DNA of 64,000 nt from Clostridium transplantifaecale. Lineage in GTDB: Bacteria; Bacillota; Clostridia; Lachnospirales; Lachnospiraceae. Shown here piece by piece: positions 1 through 7,172 of the stretch; the stretch's first letter is position 1, and each line of letters begins with the position of its first letter. The stretch spans positions 1,240,001 through 1,304,000 of the forward strand of contig NZ_UYZY01000002.1 of NCBI RefSeq assembly GCF_900626075.1, in the 5' to 3' direction. Made by a program: the position numbers and the translations under genes. The notes beneath the pieces were generated by a model, which was not told the origin of the DNA, searched no databases, and saw only the letters and a program-made list of their open reading frames with translations.

Positions 1-2
1 CC

Positions 3-89
3 TGCATAGGGGCGATTCTGTTGTATTTGCAGGAAGCGTTTTATTGGATGGCGGTGAAGAAGATCGCAAAGCGTCTGTCGCCGCATTAA
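3..89 (+). CDS. C-terminal fragment of an unidentified membrane protein
   Basis: An open frame enters from the left edge and stops with TAA at 87-89. Its 28 visible residues form a hydrophobic stretch (CIGAILLYLQEAFYW) followed by a basic tail (KKIAKRLSPH), the look of a last transmembrane helix with a cytoplasmic end. The stop lies 16 bases before adk, so it is probably co-transcribed with it. In most Firmicutes the gene before adk is secY, but this tail does not resemble the usual SecY C-terminus, which ends around RHYxGF. I therefore leave the product open; the real frame could also be another. Confidence 0.35.
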   Translation, partial: CIGAILLYLQEAFYWMAVKKIAKRLSPH

Positions 90-105
90 ACGGGGAGGTA
101 AGCCT

Positions 106-750
106 ATGAAGATTATTATGTTAGGAGCACCGGGGGCCGGCAAAGGCACGCAGGCCAAAAGAATTGCAGAGAAATATCAGATCCCTCATATCTCTACCGG
201 AGATATCTTCAGATCTAATATTAAGGAAGGTACGGAGCTGGGCATGAAGGCAAAACAGTTCATGGATCAGGGACTCTTAGTACCGGATGAAGTTACGATT
301 GGAATGCTTCTTGACCGTATCCACCAGGACGACTGTGAGAAGGGTTATGTTCTGGACGGATTCCCAAGGACAATTCCGCAGGCCGAGAGCCTGACAAAAG
401 CGCTTTCCGACATGGGAGAGGCGATCGACTATGCAATTGACGTGGACGTTCCCGATGAGAACATCGTGAACAGAATGTCAGGACGCCGCGCATGTTTAAA
501 CTGTGGAGCCACCTATCATGTAACATTTGCTCCCCCTGCAAAAGAGGGCATCTGCGACGTATGTGGAGCAGAGCTGGTTCTCAGGGATGACGACAAACCT
601 GAGACAGTTCAGAAACGTCTAGCAGTTTACCACGAGCAGACACAGCCGCTGATTGACTATTATAAGGAAAAAGGCGTGCTGCATTCCGTAGACGGAACCA
701 AAGAAATGGAAGCAGTTTTCCAGAGCATCACTGAGATTTTAGGAGCATAA
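106..750 (+). CDS. adk: Adenylate kinase
   Basis: Cytoplasmic enzyme interconverting ATP + AMP and 2 ADP. The 214-residue length is typical of the long-LID bacterial form. The P-loop GAPGAGKGTQ lies at residues 7-16, the AMP-binding DGFPRT motif near residue 84-89, and the LID carries four zinc-type cysteines in two pairs (CLNC and CDVC, about residues 127-150), the form common in Gram-positives. A GGGAGG ribosome binding site lies at 92-97. The next gene, map, starts 3 bases after the stop, so the two are translated from one message of the ribosomal protein operon. Confidence 0.97.
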   Translation: MKIIMLGAPGAGKGTQAKRIAEKYQIPHISTGDIFRSNIKEGTELGMKAKQFMDQGLLVPDEVTIGMLLDRIHQDDCEKGYVLDGFPRTIPQAESLTKALSDMGEAIDYAIDVDVPDENIVNRMSGRRACLNCGATYHVTFAPPAKEGICDVCGAELVLRDDDKPETVQKRLAVYHEQTQPLIDYYKEKGVLHSVDGTKEMEAVFQSITEILGA

Positions 751-753
751 CAT

Positions 754-1506
754 ATGGCAGTAACGATTAAATCTCCCAGAGAGATTGAGCTGATGAGAGA
801 GGCGGGAAGAATCCTTGCCGTCACTCACGAAGAGCTTGCAAAAAACCTGAAACCCGGCATGTCCACATGGGACATTGATCATATGGGTGAAGAAATCATA
901 CGCAGCTATGGGTGTATTCCTTCCTTTAAGAACTATAACGGCTATCCTGCGTCTATCTGTGTGTCGGTCAATGATGAGGTGGTGCACGGAATTCCGCACA
1001 GGGAGCACTATATAGAGGAGGGCGACATTGTAAGCCTGGATGCGGGGGTTATCTATAAAGGATATCATTCCGATGCGGCCAGGACCCATGGAGTCGGTGA
1101 AATAAGCGCAGAAGCGAAGCAGCTCATAGAAGTAACCAGACAAAGTTTCTTTGAGGGGATTAAATTTGCCAAACCTGGCAATCATCTAAATGATATTTCC
1201 GCGGCTATCCAGAAATATGCCGAAAGTTTCGGCTATGGGGTAGTCAGGGACCTGGTAGGTCACGGGATCGGCACTCATTTACATGAAGATCCGGAGGTGC
1301 CCAACTTCGCAAGGCGGAGAAAAGGCATTCTTCTGCAGCCCGGTATGACGCTGGCTGTGGAGCCGATGATCAACGCGGGAAGTTATGATGTGGTCTGGAT
1401 GGATGACGACTGGACTGTAGTGACGGATGACGGCTCTTTGTCGGCTCATTATGAAAATACCATTCTCATTACCGAGGATGGACCAGAGATTTTATCAATA
1501 CTATGA
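754..1506 (+). CDS. map: Methionine aminopeptidase, type I
   Basis: Removes the initiator methionine from nascent proteins; a dinuclear metal enzyme in the cytoplasm. At 250 residues it is the usual type Ia size, without an N-terminal zinc-finger extension. Metal-site signatures are visible: the SLDAGVIYKGYHSDAART stretch supplies two aspartates, GHGIGTHLHEDP the histidine, and EPMIN and ENTILITEDG the two glutamates. Its ribosome binding site (AGGAG) lies inside the last codons of adk. Order adk-map-KOW-infA is the classic Firmicute arrangement. Confidence 0.96.
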   Translation: MAVTIKSPREIELMREAGRILAVTHEELAKNLKPGMSTWDIDHMGEEIIRSYGCIPSFKNYNGYPASICVSVNDEVVHGIPHREHYIEEGDIVSLDAGVIYKGYHSDAARTHGVGEISAEAKQLIEVTRQSFFEGIKFAKPGNHLNDISAAIQKYAESFGYGVVRDLVGHGIGTHLHEDPEVPNFARRRKGILLQPGMTLAVEPMINAGSYDVVWMDDDWTVVTDDGSLSAHYENTILITEDGPEILSIL

Positions 1507-1547
1507 GTACTTAGCGACCAGTGTATACTCTGATTCGAGGTGGTAAG

Positions 1548-1817
1548 ATGGCAGGATATGAAGCAGGCTGTCTTGTCCGGTCTTTGGCCGGTCATGACAA
1601 AGGAAGCATATTTATCATAATAAAAGAAGATGCGGAATATGTTTACCTGGCGGATGGAAGACTCCGCACCGTGGCAGATCCGAAGCGCAAAAAGAAGAAG
1701 CATGTTCAGATATCCCGTATCCGCGATGAAAAGCTTTGCGAAAAGCTGGTGAACAGCGGTACTGTCAGAGATGAAGAGGTTAAACGCTTCATTAAATGTA
1801 ACGGGAGAATCATTTAG
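1548..1817 (+). CDS. KOW-domain RNA-binding protein (L14e-like)
   Basis: A small protein of 89 residues with a KOW-type N-terminus (GCLVRSLAGHDKGSIFIII) followed by a lysine-rich stretch (DPKRKKKKHVQISRI), as in the ribosomal L14e-like KOW proteins that commonly sit between map and infA in Clostridia. A GTG at 1521 would add nine residues, but the ATG at 1548 is preceded by a good GAGGTGG ribosome binding site at 1537-1543 and gives the conventional MAGYEAG start. It probably binds ribosomal RNA; its exact role is not established. Confidence 0.82.
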   Translation: MAGYEAGCLVRSLAGHDKGSIFIIIKEDAEYVYLADGRLRTVADPKRKKKKHVQISRIRDEKLCEKLVNSGTVRDEEVKRFIKCNGRII

Positions 1818-1871
1818 AAAACCCACAAGTAAACCGGGAACAACCAGGAACCCCAGGGAGGTAAAAAGTTT

Positions 1872-2090
1872 ATGTCAAAAGCAGATGTAATTGAAATTGA
1901 AGGCGTTGTGGTTGAAAAATTACCGAACGCGATGTTCAAAGTGGAGCTGGAGAACAAACACATAGTTTTAGCTACTATCAGCGGAAAACTTCGTATGAAT
2001 TATATCAGAATTCTGCCGGGCGATAAGGTTACAATGGAGATGTCTCCATATGATCTGTCCAAGGGAAGAATTATCTGGAGAGATAAATAG
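1872..2090 (+). CDS. infA: Translation initiation factor IF-1
   Basis: The 72-residue S1/OB-fold protein that occupies the ribosomal A site during initiation. The full length and the conserved core ([19 protein letters not shown], then [16 protein letters not shown] and a terminal GRIIWR) match the family. A GGGAGG ribosome binding site lies at 1856-1861. It is the last gene before a structured intergenic region and a fresh promoter that restarts the operon at rpmJ. Confidence 0.97.
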   Translation: MSKADVIEIEGVVVEKLPNAMFKVELENKHIVLATISGKLRMNYIRILPGDKVTMEMSPYDLSKGRIIWRDK

Positions 2091-2091
2091 G

Positions 2092-2109
2092 CTCAGGTTT
2101 TGACCTGAG
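2092..2109 (+). terminator. Short hairpin after infA
   Basis: CTCAGGT and ACCTGAG form a 7-bp stem with a 4-base TTTG loop, just after the infA stop. No run of T follows, so it is a weak terminator at best or a processing or end-stabilising hairpin. Confidence 0.35.
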
Positions 2110-2243
2110 ACCTTCGGGCGCCGGAGCGGGAACGGGAGGAGAACATCTTCCTGAAGCCGCTTCCGCCCGTATCGAATCCGGAACCCGGGCAGGGGATACC
2201 GCACCTAATATGCGGGAAACCTTTGTTTTACGGGAAATTGTGC

Positions 2244-2272
2244 TTGCATTATATAAAAATAAGTGTTATAAT
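2244..2272 (+). promoter_or_regulatory. Sigma-A promoter of the rpmJ-rpsM-rpsK-rpsD operon
   Basis: TTGCAT at 2244-2249 and a perfect TATAAT at 2267-2272 are separated by exactly 17 bases. Transcription would start near 2279, leaving a leader of about 170 nt before rpmJ. Confidence 0.8.
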
Positions 2273-2279
2273 GCTCTAG

Positions 2280-2451
2280 CGAACTTTGTTGAAGCAACAG
2301 GTGAGATCCGCCCTTTTAGCCGAACCCGGGCTATGCAAGGAAAGTGACGCCTGCTGTACCTGTAAGTCCGGCATATAAGGACTGCAATGGGTAATATTGA
2401 AATATTGTAAGTCCTTAACAAGGACGGACTATTACGGAAAGGAGAATCACT
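2280..2451 (+). ncRNA. Structured leader of the rpmJ/alpha operon, possible cis-regulator
   Basis: Between the promoter and rpmJ lie several possible stems. ACAGGT (2297-2302) can pair with ACCTGT (2358-2363), enclosing a TAGCC/GGCTA hairpin (2317-2321 with 2329-2333). Downstream, AGTCC (2365-2369) can pair with GGACT (2379-2383); an overlapping AAGGACT can instead pair with AGTCCTT (from 2410); and GTCCTT (2411-2416) can pair with AAGGAC (2420-2425). These pairings exclude one another. In E. coli S4 represses the alpha operon through a leader pseudoknot; since rpsD is in this operon, an analogous S4-binding leader is an inference only. Confidence 0.45.
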
Positions 2452-2565
2452 GTGAAGGTTAGATCATCGGTTAAACCAATTTGCGAAAAGTGCAAGATCA
2501 TTAAAAGAAAAGGCAGTATCAGAGTAATCTGTGAAAATCCAAAGCACAAACAAAGACAGGGCTGA
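2452..2565 (+). CDS. rpmJ: 50S ribosomal protein L36 (zinc-ribbon form)
   Basis: A 37-residue basic protein beginning [19 protein letters not shown] and ending in HKQRQG. The C-x2-C plus C-x4-H arrangement is the zinc-binding (C+) L36. It starts with GTG at 2452, after an AAAGGAG ribosome binding site at 2438-2444. It is the first gene of the promoter-proximal part of the alpha operon, the usual place between infA and rpsM. Confidence 0.93.
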   Translation: MKVRSSVKPICEKCKIIKRKGSIRVICENPKHKQRQG

Positions 2566-2719
2566 TAAGCATTTGTCTGCCTGATTTTTTCGCACGGCTT
2601 TCTATATGAACCACCAGGATAAGTTGTTCATAACTATTCAGGGTTTACATGGAATGGCATAATACATTTAACTCAACTCAAAGAAGCAAAGAAAAAACTA
2701 ATGGAGGTGTACTACACAC

Positions 2720-3088
2720 ATGGCTCGTATTTCAGGTGTTGATTTACCAAGAGAAAAACGCGTCGAGATCGGTTTAACTTACATCTACGGTATCGGTAGA
2801 ACAAGTGCAAGCCGTATTCTTGCAGAGGCTGGCGTTAATCCTGACACACGTGTTAAGGATTTAACTGACGACGAAGTTAAGAGAATCGCAGCAGTCATCA
2901 CTGAAAGTCAGGTTGTTGAAGGTGATTTACGTAGAGAAATCGCTATGAACATCAAGAGACTTCAGGAGATCGGATGCTACAGAGGAATTCGTCATAGAAA
3001 GAGCCTTCCTGTTCGTGGTCAGAAGACCAAGACAAACGCAAGAACACGTAAGGGACCGAGAAAGACAGTAGCGAACAAGAAGAAATAA
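2720..3088 (+). CDS. rpsM: 30S ribosomal protein S13
   Basis: 122 residues, the normal length. It begins [19 protein letters not shown], has the GIGRTSA helix-two-turn-helix region and the C-terminal [18 protein letters not shown] tail that contacts tRNA and 16S rRNA in the 30S head. The ribosome binding site is GGAGGT at 2703-2708. The 154 bases before it hold a weak hairpin after rpmJ and no clear promoter. Confidence 0.98.
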   Translation: MARISGVDLPREKRVEIGLTYIYGIGRTSASRILAEAGVNPDTRVKDLTDDEVKRIAAVITESQVVEGDLRREIAMNIKRLQEIGCYRGIRHRKSLPVRGQKTKTNARTRKGPRKTVANKKK

Positions 3089-3167
3089 TAATTGGTAACA
3101 AATAAGTTGTGAATCAGGTTAGAGAAGTAACAGGATTCAATAATCGAAGAAAGTAGGTTAGTTTAAA

Positions 3168-3569
3168 ATGGCTAAAAAAGTGTCAACTGGTAAAAAAGTG
3201 ACAAAAAAGCGTGTAAAGAAAAACGTTGAACGCGGACAGGCGCACATCCAGTCATCTTTTAATAACACAATCGTTACCTTAACAGATGCTCAGGGTAATG
3301 CATTGTCATGGGCTAGTGCTGGCGGTCTGGGATTTAGAGGTTCAAGGAAATCTACTCCATATGCAGCTCAGATGGCTGCAGAAACTGCTACAAAGGCAGC
3401 TCTCATCCATGGCTTAAAGTCAGTAGACGTTATGGTAAAAGGTCCGGGATCAGGCCGTGAAGCAGCAATCCGTGCCCTTCAGGCATGTGGTCTTGAAGTA
3501 ACCAGCATTAAGGACGTAACTCCGGTTCCGCATAACGGATGCCGTCCGCCAAAACGTAGAAGAGTCTAA
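3168..3569 (+). CDS. rpsK: 30S ribosomal protein S11
   Basis: 133 residues. The lysine-rich N-terminus is followed by the invariant core ([46 protein letters not shown]) and the C-terminal [15 protein letters not shown]. It sits on the platform of the 30S subunit, near the mRNA exit. The start ATG follows an AAAGTAGGTTAG stretch that is a fairly weak ribosome binding site. It is co-transcribed with rpsM and rpsD. Confidence 0.98.
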   Translation: MAKKVSTGKKVTKKRVKKNVERGQAHIQSSFNNTIVTLTDAQGNALSWASAGGLGFRGSRKSTPYAAQMAAETATKAALIHGLKSVDVMVKGPGSGREAAIRALQACGLEVTSIKDVTPVPHNGCRPPKRRRV

Positions 3570-3587
3570 TTAGGAGGTGCAAGTAAA

Positions 3588-4190
3588 GTGGCAGTAGATA
3601 GAGTTCCTGTACTTAAAAGATGTAGATCTCTTGACCTGGATCCGATTTATTTAGGAATCGACAAGAAATCCAAGAGAGAGTTAAGAAGAGGTAATAAAGG
3701 CAATAAAAAGATGAGTGAGTATGGTCTTCAGTTAAGGGAGAAGCAGAAAGCAAAGTTCATCTATGGTGTGCTGGAGAAACCTTTTAGAAATTATTATGCA
3801 AAAGCGTCCAGAATGTCCGGACAGGTTGGTACCAACCTTATGATCCTTCTGGAGTGCAGACTGGATAATGTATTATTCAGAATGGGCTTTGGCCGTACGA
3901 GAAAAGAGACAAGACAGATCGTAGATCACAAGCATGTACTGGTTAACGGAAAGCCTGTAAACATTCCGTCTTACCGCGTAAAAGCTGGTGACACAATCGA
4001 GATCAAAGAGAAGTACAAAACTTCACAGAGATATAAAGATATATTAGAGGTAACAGCCGGAAGAATGGTACCTGCATGGTTAGAGGCTGACGCTGAAAAC
4101 TTAAAGGGTGTCGTTAAAGAGTTACCATCCAGAGACGAAATTGATGTTCCTGTAAATGAAGTGCTTATCGTCGAGTTATATTCCAAATAA
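3588..4190 (+). CDS. rpsD: 30S ribosomal protein S4
   Basis: 200 residues, beginning with GTG after TAGGAGG. The S4 N-terminal domain is followed by an S4-type RNA-binding domain (LDNVLFRMGFGRTRKETRQ, HKHVLVNGKPVNIPSY). The N-terminus has a single cysteine at about residue 12, so this is the zinc-free (C-) S4 typical of clostridia, while L36 in the same operon is the zinc form. Unlike B. subtilis, where rpsD is monocistronic, it lies inside the alpha operon here, as in E. coli, so autogenous control of this operon is plausible. Confidence 0.98.
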   Translation: MAVDRVPVLKRCRSLDLDPIYLGIDKKSKRELRRGNKGNKKMSEYGLQLREKQKAKFIYGVLEKPFRNYYAKASRMSGQVGTNLMILLECRLDNVLFRMGFGRTRKETRQIVDHKHVLVNGKPVNIPSYRVKAGDTIEIKEKYKTSQRYKDILEVTAGRMVPAWLEADAENLKGVVKELPSRDEIDVPVNEVLIVELYSK

Positions 4191-4213
4191 TTAAGAGTTG
4201 ACTAAAAACACTG

Positions 4214-4248
4214 TTGCTGTACGGTCCTTCGGGGCCGTACAGCGGCAA
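4214..4248 (+). terminator. Strong UUCG-loop hairpin between rpsD and rpoA
   Basis: A 12-bp stem (GCTGTACGGTCC at 4216-4227 with GGGCCGTACAGC at 4232-4243, one G-U pair) is closed by a TTCG tetraloop and can extend outward. No T-run follows, so it is more likely a partial terminator, a processing site or an expression-tuning hairpin before rpoA than a full terminator. Confidence 0.55.
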
Positions 4249-4352
4249 TATCGTTATGGTTCTGCATTCGGCGGATATATAACAAATTATCTTCTCTTAG
4301 CTTATGGAGTATGGCAGACCCTCAATAAAAGTTCCCAAAAGGAGGGGCTATA

Positions 4353-5315
4353 GTGTTCGATTTTGAAAAACCGAAAATTGAAATTGCTGAGATTTCAGAA
4401 GACAAAAGATACGGCAAGTTTGTAGTTGAACCACTCGAAAGAGGATATGGAACTACTTTAGGAAATTCTTTAAGAAGAATTATGCTCTCTTCTTTGCCTG
4501 GCGCAGCAGTAAGTCAAGTGAAAATCGATGGCGTTTTGCATGAATTCAGTTCGATTCCCGGTGTAAAGGAAGACGTAACTGAGATTATTATGAACATCAA
4601 AAGTTTGGCAATTAAGAATCTGAGCGAAACGAATGAGCCGAAGACCGCTTATATCGAGTTCGAAGGAGAAGGCGTGGTAACGGCCGCTGATATCCAGGTT
4701 GATTCTGACATTGAGATTTTAAATCCTGAGCAGGTAATTGCCACATTGAGCGGCGGTACGGACAGTAAGTTCTATATGGAACTGAACATCACCAAAGGCC
4801 GCGGCTACATCAGCGCAGACAAGAATAAGAACGACGAACTTCCAATCGGAATGATCGCTGTGGATTCCATCTATACACCGGTAGAGCGTGTCAATATGAC
4901 CGTTGAGAATACCCGTGTAGGCCAGGTTACCGACTTCGATAAACTGACACTGGATGTGTTTACAAACGGAACTCTTGCTCCTGATGAGGCAGTCAGCCTG
5001 GCAGCTAAGGTTCTTAGCGAGCATTTAAATCTGTTCATTGACCTTTCCGAGAATGCCAGAACCGCAGAGGTTATGGTGGAGAAGGAAGACAATGAAAAAG
5101 AGAAAGTGCTTGAGATGAACATTGATGAACTGGAATTATCCGTACGTTCATACAATTGTTTAAAGAGAGCAGGTATCAATACCGTGGAGGAACTGTGCAA
5201 CAGAACTCCGGAAGATATGATGAAGGTCAGAAACTTAGGCCGCAAGTCATTGGAAGAGGTACTTGCCAAATTAAAAGAATTAGGCTTACAGCTCAACCCG
5301 AGCGAAGAGGCTTAA
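4353..5315 (+). CDS. rpoA: DNA-directed RNA polymerase alpha subunit
   Basis: 320 residues with GTG start after AAGGAGGGG. The N-terminal domain (about 1-230) includes the dimerisation signature [21 protein letters not shown] charged linker ([12 protein letters not shown]) leads to the C-terminal domain (about 250-315) with the helix-hairpin-helix [15 protein letters not shown] that contacts UP elements and activators. It assembles the core RNA polymerase. It lies between rpsD and rplQ as expected, separated from rpsD by 162 bases holding a strong hairpin. Confidence 0.98.
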   Translation: MFDFEKPKIEIAEISEDKRYGKFVVEPLERGYGTTLGNSLRRIMLSSLPGAAVSQVKIDGVLHEFSSIPGVKEDVTEIIMNIKSLAIKNLSETNEPKTAYIEFEGEGVVTAADIQVDSDIEILNPEQVIATLSGGTDSKFYMELNITKGRGYISADKNKNDELPIGMIAVDSIYTPVERVNMTVENTRVGQVTDFDKLTLDVFTNGTLAPDEAVSLAAKVLSEHLNLFIDLSENARTAEVMVEKEDNEKEKVLEMNIDELELSVRSYNCLKRAGINTVEELCNRTPEDMMKVRNLGRKSLEEVLAKLKELGLQLNPSEEA

Positions 5316-5458
5316 TCCGTATCGTTTAGAAGAAAGCATGGAGTACCTGGCAGGTAAGACCAAAAGGCACAGCCGGGCGCTTACAAAATATAAGTCAGGC
5401 GGACAGTAAGTCCGAAGAAGCATGGACGCCGGCTTCCACAATAATGGAGGATCCAAAC

Positions 5459-5995
5459 ATGGCAGGATATAGAAAGCTGGGGAAAACTTCCAGCCAGAGA
5501 AAAGCATTACTTAGAAACCAGGTTACCAACCTGTTATACCACGGCAAAATCACTACAACTGAAGCAAGAGCTAAAGAAGTAAAGAAAATTGCCGAGGGCT
5601 TAATTGCTATGGCAGTTAAGGAAAAAGATAACTTCGAAACCGTTAAAGTTACTGCAAAGGTTGCACGCAAAGACAAAGACGGCAAGAGGGTAAAAGAAGT
5701 TGTTGACGGCAAGAAAGTAACCGTTTACGACGAAGTAGAAAAAGAGATCAAGAAAGACAAACCATCCAGACTTCACGCAAGAAGACAGATGTTAAAAGTT
5801 TTTTATGATATCACAGAAGTTCCTACTGCAAAAGCAGGCAGAAAGAAAAACACAAAATCCGTAGATATGCCGGCAAAACTCTTTGATGAGATTGCTCCTA
5901 AATACGTTAACCGTAACGGTGGATACACAAGAATCGTTAAAATCGGCCAGCGTAAGGGCGACGGCGCTATGGAAGTTTTATTAGAGCTTGTTTAA
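5459..5995 (+). CDS. rplQ: 50S ribosomal protein L17 (long clostridial form)
   Basis: 178 residues starting [19 protein letters not shown]. An upstream in-frame ATG at 5444 would add MEDPN, but the GGAGG at 5446-5450 sits inside that extension at the right distance from the 5459 start. Most L17 proteins have 115-130 residues; the excess is a charged insertion (about residues 60-105, with [19 protein letters not shown]) in the middle of the fold, a feature I associate with Lachnospiraceae L17. The C-terminus ([18 protein letters not shown]) is standard. It closes the alpha operon and is followed by a strong terminator. Confidence 0.96.
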   Translation: MAGYRKLGKTSSQRKALLRNQVTNLLYHGKITTTEARAKEVKKIAEGLIAMAVKEKDNFETVKVTAKVARKDKDGKRVKEVVDGKKVTVYDEVEKEIKKDKPSRLHARRQMLKVFYDITEVPTAKAGRKKNTKSVDMPAKLFDEIAPKYVNRNGGYTRIVKIGQRKGDGAMEVLLELV

Positions 5996-6017
5996 TCTTA
6001 TATCCGAATAGATAATG

Positions 6018-6051
6018 AAAAAAGGCATTCCCGTTTGGGAGTGCCTTTTTT
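6018..6051 (+). terminator. Rho-independent terminator after rplQ
   Basis: GGCATTCCC, loop GTTT, GGGAGTGCC followed by TTTTTT, with a matching A-run on the 5' side. It ends the ribosomal protein operon; ecfA1, the usual next gene, is 17 kb away. Confidence 0.9.
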
Positions 6052-6180
6052 CATTGGCTCAGAAAGAAGGCTGATAAAGCAAGTCAAAGAATCTTTGCTT
6101 TCAGTTTTTGAGCATGGAAAAGTGAGGTTGCTTTTGATTTGGTAAAATATGAAGTATAATAAAACCGGGAGGCGAAATTA

Positions 6181-7020
6181 ATGAACATTGGAAAAAGTAT
6201 TCTAAATATAAGAAAAAGTCATGGAATGACGCAGGAACAATTCGGCGGAATATTTCATGTTACACGGCAGACAGTTTCAAATTGGGAAAATGAGAAGAGT
6301 TATCCGGACTTACAGACATTAATAAAAATCAGCGAAAAATTTATGATTCCCCTGGATACTTTAATAAAAGAAGATGAAAATATGGTGCAGTCAATCGACA
6401 AGGAGAGACACCTGGCCAGAAGAGCGAGGAGGGTTATATTCTGCCTGGCAGTGTTTATCTTATGTGCCGCTGCCGGTGTCTGGATGTTTTTTTGTTCCTT
6501 CGAACCTACACCGGATAAAAAACGTAACATCTCCACCGCTGCTGTAAGAATGTATCTAAATCTGCCTGGGGCCACACCGTCGAGAGCGATAATCAGGACA
6601 TTCAATACCAAAGAATACGAGCAGTTTTCGGAAAGCAAAATAAAACAGATAAGGCATGAAATAGGGGGCAAAATGGAGGGGGATATTCCTGCGCTTCATT
6701 TAAATTCAGGGCAAAAAATACGCCCGGTTCTACAAAATAATTATAGTGAAAATATTGAACCGGATGATATTCCTGTGATTATTATCAAAGAGTATTCGGA
6801 TACTGTAGTGCTCCCTGAAAATGATATTCTATATGAAGGGAATGTTAAAACGAAAAAAAGTGTTTTACAACAGGATTCAGAGGGATACTATTTTTGTGTT
6901 AACGAAGACTTTAGAGATTCAGACGGACCTGTATCGAAAGTTTGTATGATCGAGGTGAGATACAGTGTAGAGGGTAAAAATTATATTTCCCTGTCAGCCG
7001 TCTATGTCTCTAGTGAGTGA
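6181..7020 (+). CDS. Membrane-anchored XRE-family transcriptional regulator
   Basis: 279 residues. Residues 1-65 are an XRE helix-turn-helix (MTQEQFGGIFHVTRQTVSNW, then PDLQTLIKISEKF). A basic patch (RHLARRARR) precedes one transmembrane helix at about 83-105 (VIFCLAVFILCAAAGVWMFF), so the DNA-binding domain is cytoplasmic and the last ~170 residues lie outside. The external part is not recognised. This architecture (XRE plus transmembrane helix plus unknown sensor) is common in Clostridia. The GGGAGG ribosome binding site is at 6168-6173. It is monocistronic, between two terminators, and is the first gene of the segment that separates rplQ from ecfA1. Confidence 0.8.
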   Translation: MNIGKSILNIRKSHGMTQEQFGGIFHVTRQTVSNWENEKSYPDLQTLIKISEKFMIPLDTLIKEDENMVQSIDKERHLARRARRVIFCLAVFILCAAAGVWMFFCSFEPTPDKKRNISTAAVRMYLNLPGATPSRAIIRTFNTKEYEQFSESKIKQIRHEIGGKMEGDIPALHLNSGQKIRPVLQNNYSENIEPDDIPVIIIKEYSDTVVLPENDILYEGNVKTKKSVLQQDSEGYYFCVNEDFRDSDGPVSKVCMIEVRYSVEGKNYISLSAVYVSSE

Positions 7021-7054
7021 AAAGTCTGCCGGGGAATGACCGGCAGACTTTTTT
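7021..7054 (+). terminator. Rho-independent terminator after the XRE gene
   Basis: AAGTCTGCCGG, loop GGAATGA, CCGGCAGACTT followed by TTTT. A strong GC stem starting directly after the stop codon, with a 5' A-run that could also serve the other strand. Confidence 0.9.
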
Positions 7055-7172
7055 GCGTTAAATTTAAAATTGCAATCGTCCTGGCGATTCAGGAAATCAT
7101 TGAGTTTTGCCTCTGCATGATTTATAATAAAAAAATACGGAAATGCACGTGAGGCAGGATGCGGAGGAACAT

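Noticed and set aside
3..89. SecY C-terminus
   Set aside because: Position fits, but the residues do not match the usual SecY tail, so it is left unnamed.
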